Notes under the pieces: generated by a model
Database searches by the model: none
The model's input: the letters and a program-made list of their open reading frames with translations, nothing else
What the model was told of the DNA's origin: nothing
Position numbers and translations under genes: made by a program
Shown here: positions 30,254 to 39,832 of the stretch, one piece after another
Numbering within the stretch: position 1 is the first letter of the stretch
Layout: every line of letters starts with the position of its first letter
Assembly: GCF_002848135.1 (NCBI RefSeq)
Contig: NZ_PKGB01000002.1
Coordinates: 124,001-188,000, forward strand
Length of the DNA stretch: 64,000 nucleotides
Direction of reading: 5' to 3'
Source: Hydrogenovibrio sp. SC-1
Lineage (GTDB): Bacteria > Pseudomonadota > Gammaproteobacteria > Thiomicrospirales > Thiomicrospiraceae

Positions 30254-32583
30254 TTAAGACTGTTCAAAATATATTAAATCAAAGTATTCGAAATCAACTG
30301 ATTTGGGGAGCAGCGAGTGTTTTAACCATTATTATTACCGTTTTCGCCTATTTAACTATTCATAATCATAGCCAATTTCTGCATCAGAAAGCCGTGGAAG
30401 AAAGTCAAAACCGTAGCTTAATGTTAGCGGCAAATAGTCAAGTTTGGGTCATGGCAAATGATTATGTTGGCCTAGAAGAAGTGATTACCAATTTTAAAGT
30501 TTATCAAGACCTTATTTACGCAGCGGTGATGAATTTAGATGGAAAAGTGATCGCTCATACCGATCAAAGCCGTATTGGCCAATATATTTCTGATGAATCC
30601 CGTCTGAATTATTTGAAGCAGCTTTTAGCACAAACACCCCCTTTGCAAAATCAAGCGGTGATAATTAGCCAAACCCGTGATTATATTGATTTAGTGAGAC
30701 CCATTCTTCATAACAATCAGTTTCTGGGTTGGGTTGAATTAAGAACGGATCAAAGCGAACGTCAACAAAATATTGCCCAAACGATTCGCAACAGTTTAAT
30801 TTTTACGGCTTTGGCATTGCTTATCAGTATTCTGATAGCGTTTTTTCTTGCAGAAAACCTCACGAAGCAACTTTATCAATTGATAGGCACTATGAGACGT
30901 GTCCGAAATGGTGATAAAAATGCTATTGCTGATGAAGATGGTGTCGTTGAAGTGAGTCAGTTGTCACAAGAATTCAATCTTATGCTGAATAGTCTGAAAC
31001 GAAATGAACAAGCATTACAACAGAGCCAACAAGAGTTGAGAGAGGATATTCAACAACGGGTCAAAGTTGAAAAAGAAATCCGAGAGTTGAATGAAAATTT
31101 AGAAAATATTGTCAAAGACCGAACTGAAGCGCTTCAGATTCAAAAAGAAAAAGCCGAGGCGTCCAATCATGCAAAGAGTATTTTCTTAGCCAATATGAGT
31201 CATGAATTGCGTACCCCATTGAATGCTATTTTAGGCTTTTCCACATTATTGACTCAAAGTGCAGATATTCCGGAATCGGAAAAGGACAATTTAAAGATTA
31301 TTAATCATTCTGGAGAGCACTTATTACAGTTGATTAATGATGTTCTAGACATGTCAAAAATCGAAGCCGGTCGTGCGCAGCTAGATAATGAAGATTTTGA
31401 TTTGGGTGAACTGGTTCGCAATACGGTTGAAATGATGAAGGTGCGAGCAGATGAAAAAGGCATACAACTATTGGTGGATCAAAACTCTAAATTTCCACGC
31501 CTTATTCATGGAGATGTCGCTAAGTTAAGACAAATACTGATTAATCTTTTAAGCAATGCCATTAAATTTACGGCCCAAGGTGGAGTCACCTTGCGATTAG
31601 AAACGGTTAAAGATGACGCGACGCATTTAACGCTTTATTTTGAAATAGAAGACAGTGGCTCAGGAATCGATAAAGTTGATATTGAACGGATTTTTAAGCC
31701 TTTTGAACAATTAGAAAATGCCGCTTCACAAAAAGGAACTGGGTTAGGGTTAGCGATTACACGTCAATTTGTGCAGATGATGGGAGGAGATATTCAAGTG
31801 AAGTCTACACCCAAAAAAGGATCGATTTTCTGTTTTTCAATCCAAGTTAAACATGCAACAACAAACATTAGTTTGACCCAAAATACTGATCAAGATGGTC
31901 AACTAGTGATTAGCTTGGCGGACAATGAACCAGAATGGCGTATTTTAGTGGTTGAAGATCAACTTGAGAACCAGTTACTGATTCAAAAGGTATTAAAGCA
32001 AGTTGGGTTTCAAGTCAAAATAGCTGAAAATGGTCAAAGAGGAGTTGAATTATTTCAAAGTTGGCACCCTCACTTTATTTGGATGGATCGTCGTATGCCA
32101 ATAATGGACGGGTTAACCGCGACAAAGGCGATCCGAAAACTTCCGGGCGGTGACAAGGTTAAAATTGTGGCTCTAACGGCCTCTGTCTTTAAAGATCAAC
32201 GTCAAGAAGTCATGGATGCGGGTTCAGATGATTTTGTGCGTAAGCCTTACCGCCCTGATGAACTTTATGATTGTATGGCTCGTCACCTTAATCTACACTA
32301 TCGATATGCTAAGGATTTTATTTCTGAACAGAATGAATCGGATTCGTTTAATCTTACCTTAGAAGCGCTTGAAAAGTTGTCTGATAAATCAGTCAATCAA
32401 ATCTATCGTGCTGCGTTAATTGGCGATATTCAAACATTGAACGATATCATTCAATCGTTACCAGAATCACAAGCTTCATTGATTAGTGGCTTAAGAAAAT
32501 TAGTAGATGGTTATCGATTTGATTTAATTATGGCATTGATTAAACCTTTGGGTAAAGATGAGACAGAGTTAAATATTTTATGA
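30250..32583 (+). CDS. Membrane hybrid histidine kinase
   Basis: A 777-residue kinase. Two membrane helices (about 17-40 and 175-200) flank a periplasmic Cache-like domain. HAMP (about 200-255), a coiled coil, HisKA (His about 318 in MSHELRTPLNA), HATPase_c ([21 protein letters not shown]) and a receiver (Asp about 612 in WMDRRMPIMDG) follow. A helical tail of about 110 residues has no obvious His. It overlaps the PhnD-like gene by four bases and is followed at 43 bases by an HD-GYP response regulator, giving a complete ligand-to-c-di-GMP circuit. Confidence 0.94.
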   Translation: MIKTVQNILNQSIRNQLIWGAASVLTIIITVFAYLTIHNHSQFLHQKAVEESQNRSLMLAANSQVWVMANDYVGLEEVITNFKVYQDLIYAAVMNLDGKVIAHTDQSRIGQYISDESRLNYLKQLLAQTPPLQNQAVIISQTRDYIDLVRPILHNNQFLGWVELRTDQSERQQNIAQTIRNSLIFTALALLISILIAFFLAENLTKQLYQLIGTMRRVRNGDKNAIADEDGVVEVSQLSQEFNLMLNSLKRNEQALQQSQQELREDIQQRVKVEKEIRELNENLENIVKDRTEALQIQKEKAEASNHAKSIFLANMSHELRTPLNAILGFSTLLTQSADIPESEKDNLKIINHSGEHLLQLINDVLDMSKIEAGRAQLDNEDFDLGELVRNTVEMMKVRADEKGIQLLVDQNSKFPRLIHGDVAKLRQILINLLSNAIKFTAQGGVTLRLETVKDDATHLTLYFEIEDSGSGIDKVDIERIFKPFEQLENAASQKGTGLGLAITRQFVQMMGGDIQVKSTPKKGSIFCFSIQVKHATTNISLTQNTDQDGQLVISLADNEPEWRILVVEDQLENQLLIQKVLKQVGFQVKIAENGQRGVELFQSWHPHFIWMDRRMPIMDGLTATKAIRKLPGGDKVKIVALTASVFKDQRQEVMDAGSDDFVRKPYRPDELYDCMARHLNLHYRYAKDFISEQNESDSFNLTLEALEKLSDKSVNQIYRAALIGDIQTLNDIIQSLPESQASLISGLRKLVDGYRFDLIMALIKPLGKDETELNIL

Positions 32584-32626
32584 CTGGTCGCTCATTCTGA
32601 CATGAGAAGAATAGAAAGGAACCTGT

Positions 32627-33682
32627 GTGAATCAGCCGTTATTAAAAGAGCATGAAATTCTCATTGTTGACGATATTGCAGCTAATTTAAAGCTATTAAC
32701 CAATATTCTAGTTGATGAGCATTATCGGGTGCGAGTGGCCATTAACGGTGATATGGCATTAGCCTCCATTCGAAGCAAAAAACCAGATCTAATTTTATTA
32801 GATATTAAAATGCCTAATATGGATGGGTTTGAAGTCTGTAAACGTTTAAAGGCCAACCCAGAAACCTGTGCAATTCCCATTATTTTTATTAGTGCCCTCA
32901 ATGAAACAGAAGGTAAGGTTAATGCTTTCCATGCTGGTGGGGTAGACTATATCACTAAGCCTTTTGCCAATGAAGAAGTGTTGGCACGTGTACGAACACA
33001 CCTTGAATTAAACGATTATAAAAACCATCTTGAAGAAAAAGTCGATCAAGCTGTTTCGGTGATTAAAGAGTTAAATGAAGAACTCGAAGCCACCCAAAAA
33101 GAAGTGATTTATATGATGGGGGCAGCGATTGATGAGCGATCTCATGAGACAGGGCTGCATGTTGTTCGTGTAGCGGAATCGGCAAAATTATTGGCGACAT
33201 TACATGGCGTTGAACCAGAGATGGTTGACTTAATATTTCGTGCAGCGCCTTTACATGATGTTGGTAAGGTTGCGATTCCTGATGCAATTCTCAATAAACC
33301 CGGAAAGTTAACGGATGATGAAATGCGGATGATGAAAACCCATAGTCAAGTTGGCTATGATATCCTCAAATACTCTAAACGCTCCGTATTACAAATGGCT
33401 GCCATCATTGCTCAACAACATCATGAACGATTTGATGGGTTAGGATATCCTAGCGGGTTAAAAGGAAATGAGATTCATATTGCGGGTCGGATTTGTGCTA
33501 TCGCGGATGTGTTCGATGCGTTAAGTCATGAACGTGTTTACAAAGCAGCTTGGTCGATTGAAGAAATCGTAGAGTATTTTAAAGAACAGAAAGCCCATGC
33601 TTTCCAACCGGATTTAATTGATTTGTTTTTACAAAACATCGACGGCTTTTTGGAAATTAACCGTCGATTCAAAGAGAATTAA
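32627..33682 (+). CDS. Response regulator with HD-GYP phosphodiesterase domain
   Basis: A 351-residue protein starting at GTG, with AGAAAGGA six bases upstream. The receiver domain occupies residues 8-125 (phospho-acceptor Asp59 in LLDIKMPNMDG, Lys in TKPF). A short coiled coil leads to an HD-GYP domain (about 155-345) with HD at 210-211 (LHDVGKVAIP), HH-ERFDG-LGYPSGL and the downstream IADVFDALSHER. Such proteins hydrolyse c-di-GMP in the cytoplasm. Third gene of the PhnD-like/kinase operon. Confidence 0.95.
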   Translation: MNQPLLKEHEILIVDDIAANLKLLTNILVDEHYRVRVAINGDMALASIRSKKPDLILLDIKMPNMDGFEVCKRLKANPETCAIPIIFISALNETEGKVNAFHAGGVDYITKPFANEEVLARVRTHLELNDYKNHLEEKVDQAVSVIKELNEELEATQKEVIYMMGAAIDERSHETGLHVVRVAESAKLLATLHGVEPEMVDLIFRAAPLHDVGKVAIPDAILNKPGKLTDDEMRMMKTHSQVGYDILKYSKRSVLQMAAIIAQQHHERFDGLGYPSGLKGNEIHIAGRICAIADVFDALSHERVYKAAWSIEEIVEYFKEQKAHAFQPDLIDLFLQNIDGFLEINRRFKEN

Positions 33683-33694
33683 CTTGTCTGTATT

Positions 33695-34423
33695 TTAGAA
33701 GCGGAAGCCTGCTTTTAATGAATAGGAAGGGACATCGCCAATTTGGTTGTAACCCACTAAAATATCCATAGCCAATAAATTAATATTGACACCAACTGCA
33801 TACTTCATCATTGAAACAGATTCAGTATCGAGCTTAACACCTGCCAAACCGTTATTATCAACTAATGATTTTAATTGACCACTGGTTAACCCAACCGCTG
33901 CATAGGGTGTTAAGTTAGCAAATCCTTTTGAAATGCCGATTTCGGCTCCCATGCTTTTAAAGTCAACTGCATTTAGACCACTGGTTTGGGTGTAGTTACC
34001 ATTAATGGAAACAGAAGGGTATAAAGTCCCTCCCTCAACAAATGCGTAACTTAATTTACCGCCCCAGGTTTCAATATTACTGTTCATGACGGAACTGTAA
34101 TCCAGCCCAAAATCAATTCCCCAAGGTAAGCCTTTGACAGCATGGATTGAAACGGCATCAAATGATCCTTTACCTTCAGTTGTGACCTTGTCCATGAGTT
34201 TGTAATTCAGACCAGAATTAGAATAGGAAGCGCCAATATCAAACCCACTAACCCCAAGTGGTTCAGCTGGAATTAACGTTTTATACCCTAAGGTACCGGT
34301 GAAGTCTTTTGCAAAGTTTTTAAACTCATTTTGGCTATCAAAGTTGAGTATAGAAACATTATTATCCGCAGCAAAACTACTAAGCGGTAATAAGCATAAA
34401 ATGGGAAGGAGTTTTTTAAACAT
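33695..34423 (-). CDS. Small outer-membrane beta-barrel protein
   Basis: A 242-residue secreted protein from ATG at 34423, where a signal peptide begins (MFKKLLPILCLLPLSSFA). A longer frame exists upstream, but its first 19 residues are basic and unlike a signal. The mature part consists of alternating beta-strand-like segments and ends in YSLKAGFRF, the terminal Phe motif used for BAM-dependent barrel insertion. No named family is recognised. Convergent with the HD-GYP regulator (12-base gap). Confidence 0.75.
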   Translation of the reverse strand: MFKKLLPILCLLPLSSFAADNNVSILNFDSQNEFKNFAKDFTGTLGYKTLIPAEPLGVSGFDIGASYSNSGLNYKLMDKVTTEGKGSFDAVSIHAVKGLPWGIDFGLDYSSVMNSNIETWGGKLSYAFVEGGTLYPSVSINGNYTQTSGLNAVDFKSMGAEIGISKGFANLTPYAAVGLTSGQLKSLVDNNGLAGVKLDTESVSMMKYAVGVNINLLAMDILVGYNQIGDVPSYSLKAGFRF

Positions 34424-34552
34424 AATTCGTACTCTGAAAGATTTTTTAATTAAATGTAATCTTAGCAAATTTAGAGACATTACAAGAGATTAAATATTGA
34501 TTTTTAGAAAAAAATAATGGGTAAATCCTTTTTGAAATGGCTTTTTATAAAG

Positions 34553-34580
34553 CAAAAAGACCCGCCATTTAGGCGGGTTA
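34553..34580 (-). terminator. Intrinsic terminator for the beta-helix lipoprotein gene
   Basis: A 7-bp GC-rich stem (ACCCGCC / GGCGGGT, 34560-34578) with a five-base loop, followed on the reverse strand by a CTTTTTGCTTT run. It lies about 55 bases past the stop codon at 34635. Confidence 0.88.
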
Positions 34581-34634
34581 AATAAAATCACTTGTTCTTT
34601 TTACTACGAAATGGAAATATTTCGATTGGTGTTT

Positions 34635-36209
34635 TTAGTTAATGTTGCTAGTGCTCTGTGCATTTTTCCAAGTTGTTAATGCAGTATCAGCAGCTGTTGT
34701 ATTGGCAAATGCATTTGCTGTGTGCTTTGTATCGTCTTTCTGTGCAAAACCTACTGCTTTATTATTGCTGTAGAAATCAGAGTTTTTGATGCTAATACGG
34801 TTATAAGTCCCTGCAAAGTTAGTTGCACCAGTCTTTGTATCAGTCACGGTACCATCTTCTAAAGTCCCACGATCACGGATCTCAATCCCTTTATCTTGGA
34901 AACCAGTGACATTAAAGTCGGTTAAAGTCCCGGCAACTCCACGACGGAATACGATTCCGGAATCAGAAGTAGAAGTACCAACAACGGTAAATTTCTTCAA
35001 GGTGACTAAAGAAACATTATCACCGGTTACTGCAGGATCAATGTACTTGTTACCTGAAGAATCTTTAGGATCATAACCATCCATTTCAAGACCACGGCTA
35101 TCCCCAGCGACTTTAGTGAACTGTGAAGACATATGGACGAAAACATTTTCTGCTGTACCGTTCCAGCCGTTATCAACGTCGAAGCCATCATCACCAACAT
35201 TTGTTAAAGCAATGTGGTCAACATTAACCGCACCACCAAAAAATTCCATGGCATCATCCAATGATTCATCTACTTGAACATAAGAAATAGTGGTAGCAGA
35301 ACCAACGCCTTGTAATGTCAAACCGTTTAATTCATTTCCGTTACCATCCAAGTCATAACCGGCACCGGTAATCACAACATACTTTAATGAACCTGAGTTA
35401 TCAGCATCGTTTGTTCCAGCATAGTATTTAACGCCACCTTCACCTTGAACGTTGGTACCGGCAAAGTCTTTTGCATTACCTTGAAGGACTAAACCACCCC
35501 AGCCACCACGGCTTTCTTTACCAGTTTGAGCCCAAGCAGTAGAGCGCATAACAACTGGACTGGTAGCAGTTCCTTGTGCATCAATTTTATTATCACGAGT
35601 GACAAGTAGGTATGAACCTTCTTTACCTAAAATCAGCGTGCCAGCATTAATGGTTAAAGTTTTACCTGTAATGATTCGTGCAGCAGCGGTTTCCTCGTTA
35701 CCGTTACCAACACGTGTACCAGCATTATTAACAATATAAACATTATCATTGGTGAGAGTCATATCTTCACTCACTGTGGTTGGTAGTTCACATGCATCTA
35801 GTCCATGAACTTCACCAACGAGGGTGGTGTTTGCAGGGCAGTCATTGTTGGCAGAAGCACTTGCAGGCTTCGACCAAACAGTAGAGTTACCATGAATATT
35901 AACCGTCCAGCCATTCGTCCAAGCAGAGGATTTTAATTGATTGTTTGACGTATCGATATCGGCAGCTAAAAAAGCCCCCGTTGATTTTGTTGTAGTACCA
36001 CCCACTGTTAGAGTGGTTCCTGTTTCAAAACTGGCTGGTTTTGAAATAACAACCGAGTCAGTTGATGTAGATGTTGTTTCTTTGGTGTCGGTTGTTTCAG
36101 TTGTTTCAGCTGTATCATTTGAAGATGAGCTAGAACCACCACCACAAGCCGTTACAGATAAAGCACTGGCAAAAAGCAGGGCTGGTAATAATTTTCTTTC
36201 AAAAGTCAT
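34635..36209 (-). CDS. Surface lipoprotein with parallel beta-helix fold
   Basis: A 524-residue lipoprotein from ATG at 36209 (GGAG about 7 bases upstream). The lipobox is LSVTAC (Cys22), followed by a Gly/Ser and Thr/Glu-rich low-complexity linker up to about residue 60. The rest has repeated short strands with Asn and Gly turns (for example GNGNELNGLTLQGVGSATTI, VDHIALTNVGDDGFDVDNGW, and RRGVAGTLTDFNV) typical of a right-handed beta helix. No catalytic motif is recognised. It lies just past the TonB-receptor operon on the same strand and has its own Pho-box-like upstream region. Surface capture of the receptor's substrate is a plausible but unproven role. Confidence 0.75.
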   Translation of the reverse strand: MTFERKLLPALLFASALSVTACGGGSSSSSNDTAETTETTDTKETTSTSTDSVVISKPASFETGTTLTVGGTTTKSTGAFLAADIDTSNNQLKSSAWTNGWTVNIHGNSTVWSKPASASANNDCPANTTLVGEVHGLDACELPTTVSEDMTLTNDNVYIVNNAGTRVGNGNEETAAARIITGKTLTINAGTLILGKEGSYLLVTRDNKIDAQGTATSPVVMRSTAWAQTGKESRGGWGGLVLQGNAKDFAGTNVQGEGGVKYYAGTNDADNSGSLKYVVITGAGYDLDGNGNELNGLTLQGVGSATTISYVQVDESLDDAMEFFGGAVNVDHIALTNVGDDGFDVDNGWNGTAENVFVHMSSQFTKVAGDSRGLEMDGYDPKDSSGNKYIDPAVTGDNVSLVTLKKFTVVGTSTSDSGIVFRRGVAGTLTDFNVTGFQDKGIEIRDRGTLEDGTVTDTKTGATNFAGTYNRISIKNSDFYSNNKAVGFAQKDDTKHTANAFANTTAADTALTTWKNAQSTSNIN

Positions 36210-36410
36210 AATAAACTCCAAGTTTTAGATTTTTTAAACAAAGCAGCGATAGTCTAGAGGTGACTCAATTGAAGTGGATTAATGATTTTTTAAAGATATT
36301 TGACAGATGACCGTTTTTTTAAAAATTAAAAAATCGATAAAGTTCTAAATGTAACTAATTGTTTTTTCATAACATTAATAAATTTTTCAGTATTAAGAAA
36401 GGACTTATTT

Positions 36411-36518
36411 ATGGATATTAGAGTTCATTGCTTTCAAGATGACAGCATTCTTGCCGTGAAATGGTCTTTTGTTAAATATTTCAAACAAGTAATGGTCAGT
36501 TTTTTGACAGAAAAATGA
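36411..36518 (+). CDS. Possible small protein, 35 residues
   Basis: An ATG with AAAGGA about 9 bases upstream opens a 35-codon frame (MDIRVHCFQDD ... FLTEK). It runs through the Pho-box-like repeats, which makes a real gene less likely. Reported because the ribosome site is good. Confidence 0.15.
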   Translation: MDIRVHCFQDDSILAVKWSFVKYFKQVMVSFLTEK

Positions 36519-36521
36519 CAA
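36493..36521 (-). promoter_or_regulatory. Pho-box-like triple repeat
   Basis: On the reverse strand, three heptamers TTGTCAT, CTGTCAA and CTGACCA follow each other at exactly 11-base intervals with A/T-rich four-base spacers. This matches the PhoB recognition pattern CTGTCAT-AAAT-CTGTCA. It points toward the lipoprotein gene, whose start is about 285 bases further on. Confidence 0.5.
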
Positions 36522-36640
36522 AAATGGAGTTAAATACTGAAATTATTTGAATAAATTGATGAAGTGGTGGTTAGAGATGAAATTTATAACACCTGAGACA
36601 GAAAAACATCTCAGATGTCATTGATAATCAGGTTAGTGCG

Positions 36641-39600
36641 TTATAACCATTTATAACTAAAGCTGATATTAAAACCAATGCCTTTATAATAGCGTTTCTT
36701 GATTTCATCATTAATGACTTCTTTATATTCGCCATCCAATAAGTTTTTTAATTTGATTTTCATATACAGCTTATCTTCTGCACCAAAATAAATAAGTTGT
36801 TTGTAGACAAAATTTAAGGAAGCCGGCGACTTTAAATAGGTATCCTCTACACCAAAATCCGCGTCGGCAGAGGCTTTTGCACCCGCTTTGGTGATAATAT
36901 CACCTTGTACATTCAATAGTAAATTTGCTTGAATATCAGCGACCAGGTTTTCATAACCCAGGTTTAAGTTTGTGACCCAAGGAGCCTGGCCTTGCAAGGG
37001 GCGCTTAGTATTAGTCGAAATACTGTTTTCAACGCCTGCCATATTGATTTCGGAATCAATTATTGACCCATTAAACCCTAAGTAGAAAGATGAGACAGAA
37101 CGACCAAACAGTCTCTTTAACCAAATGGTTCCCTGCACTTCTGCTCCTTGGTTAACTGCTTCCTTGACATTAGCATAGGTATAACTCGGGTTTCTTGTTA
37201 AGGTGGGCTTTTCAATGACTTCGATTGGGTTGGTGAATTGTTTACGAAAAATAGCTAAGGAAATATTTTCAAAAGATGAGAAATATTTTTCCCATCGCAA
37301 ATCTAGGTTTTGGATAGATGCCACTTGTAAATCAGGGTTTCCTGTATAGTAATCCCTTGTTTCTGGGTCAATATAGACACTCTCTGATAACTCTTTGAGT
37401 AAAGGGCGATTTAAGGTTTCGGAATAGGCAAAGCGCAGTTGTTCACCTTCACGGTAAGGGGTAGTAATACTCAATGCTGGTAAGAAAGACGTATCTTCGA
37501 GCGTATTACCGGTTTTTTCCGTTCTCTGGTAATCTTTGAAAGTGTTAATGGTTTGAGATGACATTTCATAACGGCCGCCAGTCATGATTTTTAACCAAGG
37601 TGCTAATTTTAAATCAGCCATGGCATAACCCGCCATAAAAGATTGTTCGGCAGTATAAGAATCAGTAGGTTGAGTTTGGTTAATCAATCTTAAGTCGGTA
37701 AACCCAGTACCTTGATTATCAGCCGTTAAGATGTCTTCAGGATTATCTGTTTTCATGATATCTGAGTTGGAAATGGTAAAAGGAAGATTCCATTCAGTTT
37801 TAAAGGTGTCAGATACTCGGCTTTTTGTTTCATAAAGTAATCCCGATTTCAAATTACCTGTGGCGCCAAAAAAATCATAAAGTGGCTGGGTGGCATCCAA
37901 TGTAATAGAAGTGGCGGTATCTTCTAAGCTTTCCCAGGTGCGAGTGGCATTACGGTCATGAAATTGGAAAGGGCTAGGAGGCAATTGACTATCATGCTCG
38001 GCTGGTTGCCGAAATAGATAAGTTCGGGTATCAGGGCTGTCTCGACTGGCTAGAGATGCAGAAGTCTGCCATTCTAGTTTTAAGTCATCCAAAGTCGGGA
38101 AGGTATGTTCACCATGAAATTGCTGGCTTAAGAGTTGACGCTCTTCCCACTGTAACCCGTATTCTTCAAAGTTATTATTACTATCGCTACTAAAAAAACT
38201 ATCTTTATACACTGAGTCAGAGGTGGAACGTGAAACAATGGTCGTTGCTTCTAACTTATCGTAATTCCCAAGTTCATAGACTAGATTACCCATTAAACTT
38301 AAATCTTTGTCATAACCATACTTATCTTTTTCTTCATTAACAGGAGAAAAGGTATCGGTTGTTTGCTGAGACGTTAAGCGGTTCTCTTTTACGTATCGGG
38401 CTTTATTACTATATTTAGTAGAAAAGTTGTAACCCCAAGCGGAGTCTCCCATATACTCTTCAAAACGATCCCCTGTTGAATACTTAATGGAGACATCGGG
38501 CATCATCATTTCTTTATGAGTTTTGTAATTATTTTCTAGATTTACTCCCAGATCATATAGGCTATTTTTATCGATTTCACTCCCTTTCGATTCAGGGTGC
38601 TTTAGATAATCGATATCGCCATTTTGCAATTGACGCGTTCCGTCATCGTAGCCTAATAAATCTAGGTCTCCACCTTGATAGGTTAGGCCATCACTGCCTG
38701 TTGATCGACTATTGCCACCAACACTGATGCTGAATTTGTTGGATTTTTCTAAAGGAATGGGTTTGGTTCGCATTAAAACCGTACCGCCACCAAAGTCCCC
38801 AGGCAAGTTTGGGGAAAAGGTCTTCTGAACGAGAATACTGCCTATCATCCCAGATGGAAACATGTCGAGTGGTACGGTTTTTCTAGCCGGTTCGGGAGAT
38901 GATAAGCCGGCGCTGTTTAGGCGAATTGATGAATAGCGATCTCCCATACCGCGGACATAAATATATTTGCCATCTACCAGTGTTAAACCAGTGACGCGTG
39001 ATAGGGCACCTGCTGCGGAAGAATCGCCTGATTTTGAAATTTCTTCTGCACTGATAACCTCGGCAACAGCAGAAGTCTTTTTCTTTTCTTCAATCACAGC
39101 TAAAACGCCACCAGCAAGACGTGGTGCAGTTACAACAAATGCTTTTAATTGAGTAGCGGCAGGTGTCATTTCAAGATTTTGAGTCAGTTGTTTTTTGCTG
39201 GCCAAGGCCAACTTTCGAACCGTTTGCGAACTGTAATCTGAATGGACTGCAGAAAGCGTGTAGGTGCCTTCTGGAACCGATATACGGTAATGACCTTGAA
39301 AATCCGTTTGAATCTTTTGATCTATCCCAGATAGATACAGACTGACATCCGGTATACCAGCCTTAGTTTCAATTGAAGTAACCTGCCCTGACAATATCGC
39401 TTTAGGTTTTTGTTGCTTTTGTATTGAAATCGGTTGCGGGCCTTCAATATTTGATTGATCTGTCTTTAAAACGGCTTGAGCTGACGTTTCAGTCATAATA
39501 TCAAAAACTTTGGCACCTTCCGTAATTGGAATAATGAGCTCTGCTATCTCACCAGCACTAATCAGCAAGGTGAGTTCTGTTAATGGATGCCCTGATTTTA

Positions 39601-39832
39601 CTAATTGAATTTTATGTTCTCCAATTGGTAATTCGAATGAGAAAGATCCAAATTCATCAGTAATACCGAGACGTTTTTTCTTGAAGTAGATTTCGACTTT
39701 TGGCAAAGGCATACCTTTTTGGAAGGTTAATAGATCGACTTCACCTGTTTGGGATCTATCAGCTTGAACAGGGCTCAAGCTGGTAAAAAAAAGGGTAATA
39801 AGTGAGAGAATTAAGACTTTAAATTTCATCAT
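36641..39832 (-). CDS. TonB-dependent outer-membrane receptor with N-terminal carboxypeptidase-regulatory-like domains
   Basis: A 1063-residue receptor. The start ATG at 39832 overlaps the TGA of the upstream TPR gene (ATGATGA), so translation is coupled. A signal peptide is followed by two CarboxypepD_reg-like beta-sandwich domains (about 30-110 and 145-230). A plug domain follows (about 245-370, with SGDSSAAGALSRVTGLTLVDGKYIYVRGMGDRYSS split over its usual positions), then a 22-strand barrel. The last residues (FNISFSYKWL) replace the usual terminal Phe with Leu. The substrate is unknown. It is the final gene of an operon that also encodes its own TonB-ExbB-ExbD energiser. Confidence 0.92.
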   Translation of the reverse strand: MMKFKVLILSLITLFFTSLSPVQADRSQTGEVDLLTFQKGMPLPKVEIYFKKKRLGITDEFGSFSFELPIGEHKIQLVKSGHPLTELTLLISAGEIAELIIPITEGAKVFDIMTETSAQAVLKTDQSNIEGPQPISIQKQQKPKAILSGQVTSIETKAGIPDVSLYLSGIDQKIQTDFQGHYRISVPEGTYTLSAVHSDYSSQTVRKLALASKKQLTQNLEMTPAATQLKAFVVTAPRLAGGVLAVIEEKKKTSAVAEVISAEEISKSGDSSAAGALSRVTGLTLVDGKYIYVRGMGDRYSSIRLNSAGLSSPEPARKTVPLDMFPSGMIGSILVQKTFSPNLPGDFGGGTVLMRTKPIPLEKSNKFSISVGGNSRSTGSDGLTYQGGDLDLLGYDDGTRQLQNGDIDYLKHPESKGSEIDKNSLYDLGVNLENNYKTHKEMMMPDVSIKYSTGDRFEEYMGDSAWGYNFSTKYSNKARYVKENRLTSQQTTDTFSPVNEEKDKYGYDKDLSLMGNLVYELGNYDKLEATTIVSRSTSDSVYKDSFFSSDSNNNFEEYGLQWEERQLLSQQFHGEHTFPTLDDLKLEWQTSASLASRDSPDTRTYLFRQPAEHDSQLPPSPFQFHDRNATRTWESLEDTATSITLDATQPLYDFFGATGNLKSGLLYETKSRVSDTFKTEWNLPFTISNSDIMKTDNPEDILTADNQGTGFTDLRLINQTQPTDSYTAEQSFMAGYAMADLKLAPWLKIMTGGRYEMSSQTINTFKDYQRTEKTGNTLEDTSFLPALSITTPYREGEQLRFAYSETLNRPLLKELSESVYIDPETRDYYTGNPDLQVASIQNLDLRWEKYFSSFENISLAIFRKQFTNPIEVIEKPTLTRNPSYTYANVKEAVNQGAEVQGTIWLKRLFGRSVSSFYLGFNGSIIDSEINMAGVENSISTNTKRPLQGQAPWVTNLNLGYENLVADIQANLLLNVQGDIITKAGAKASADADFGVEDTYLKSPASLNFVYKQLIYFGAEDKLYMKIKLKNLLDGEYKEVINDEIKKRYYKGIGFNISFSYKWL

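Larger units (their letters stand above)
36222..36640. other. 419-base gap upstream of the lipoprotein gene
   Basis: It separates the TonB-receptor operon end from the lipoprotein gene. It is AT-rich and holds the Pho-box-like repeats at 36493-36521, single TGTCA half-sites at 36301-36313 and 36439-36445, and a possible 35-codon frame on the other strand. No RNA gene is evident. Confidence 0.6.
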
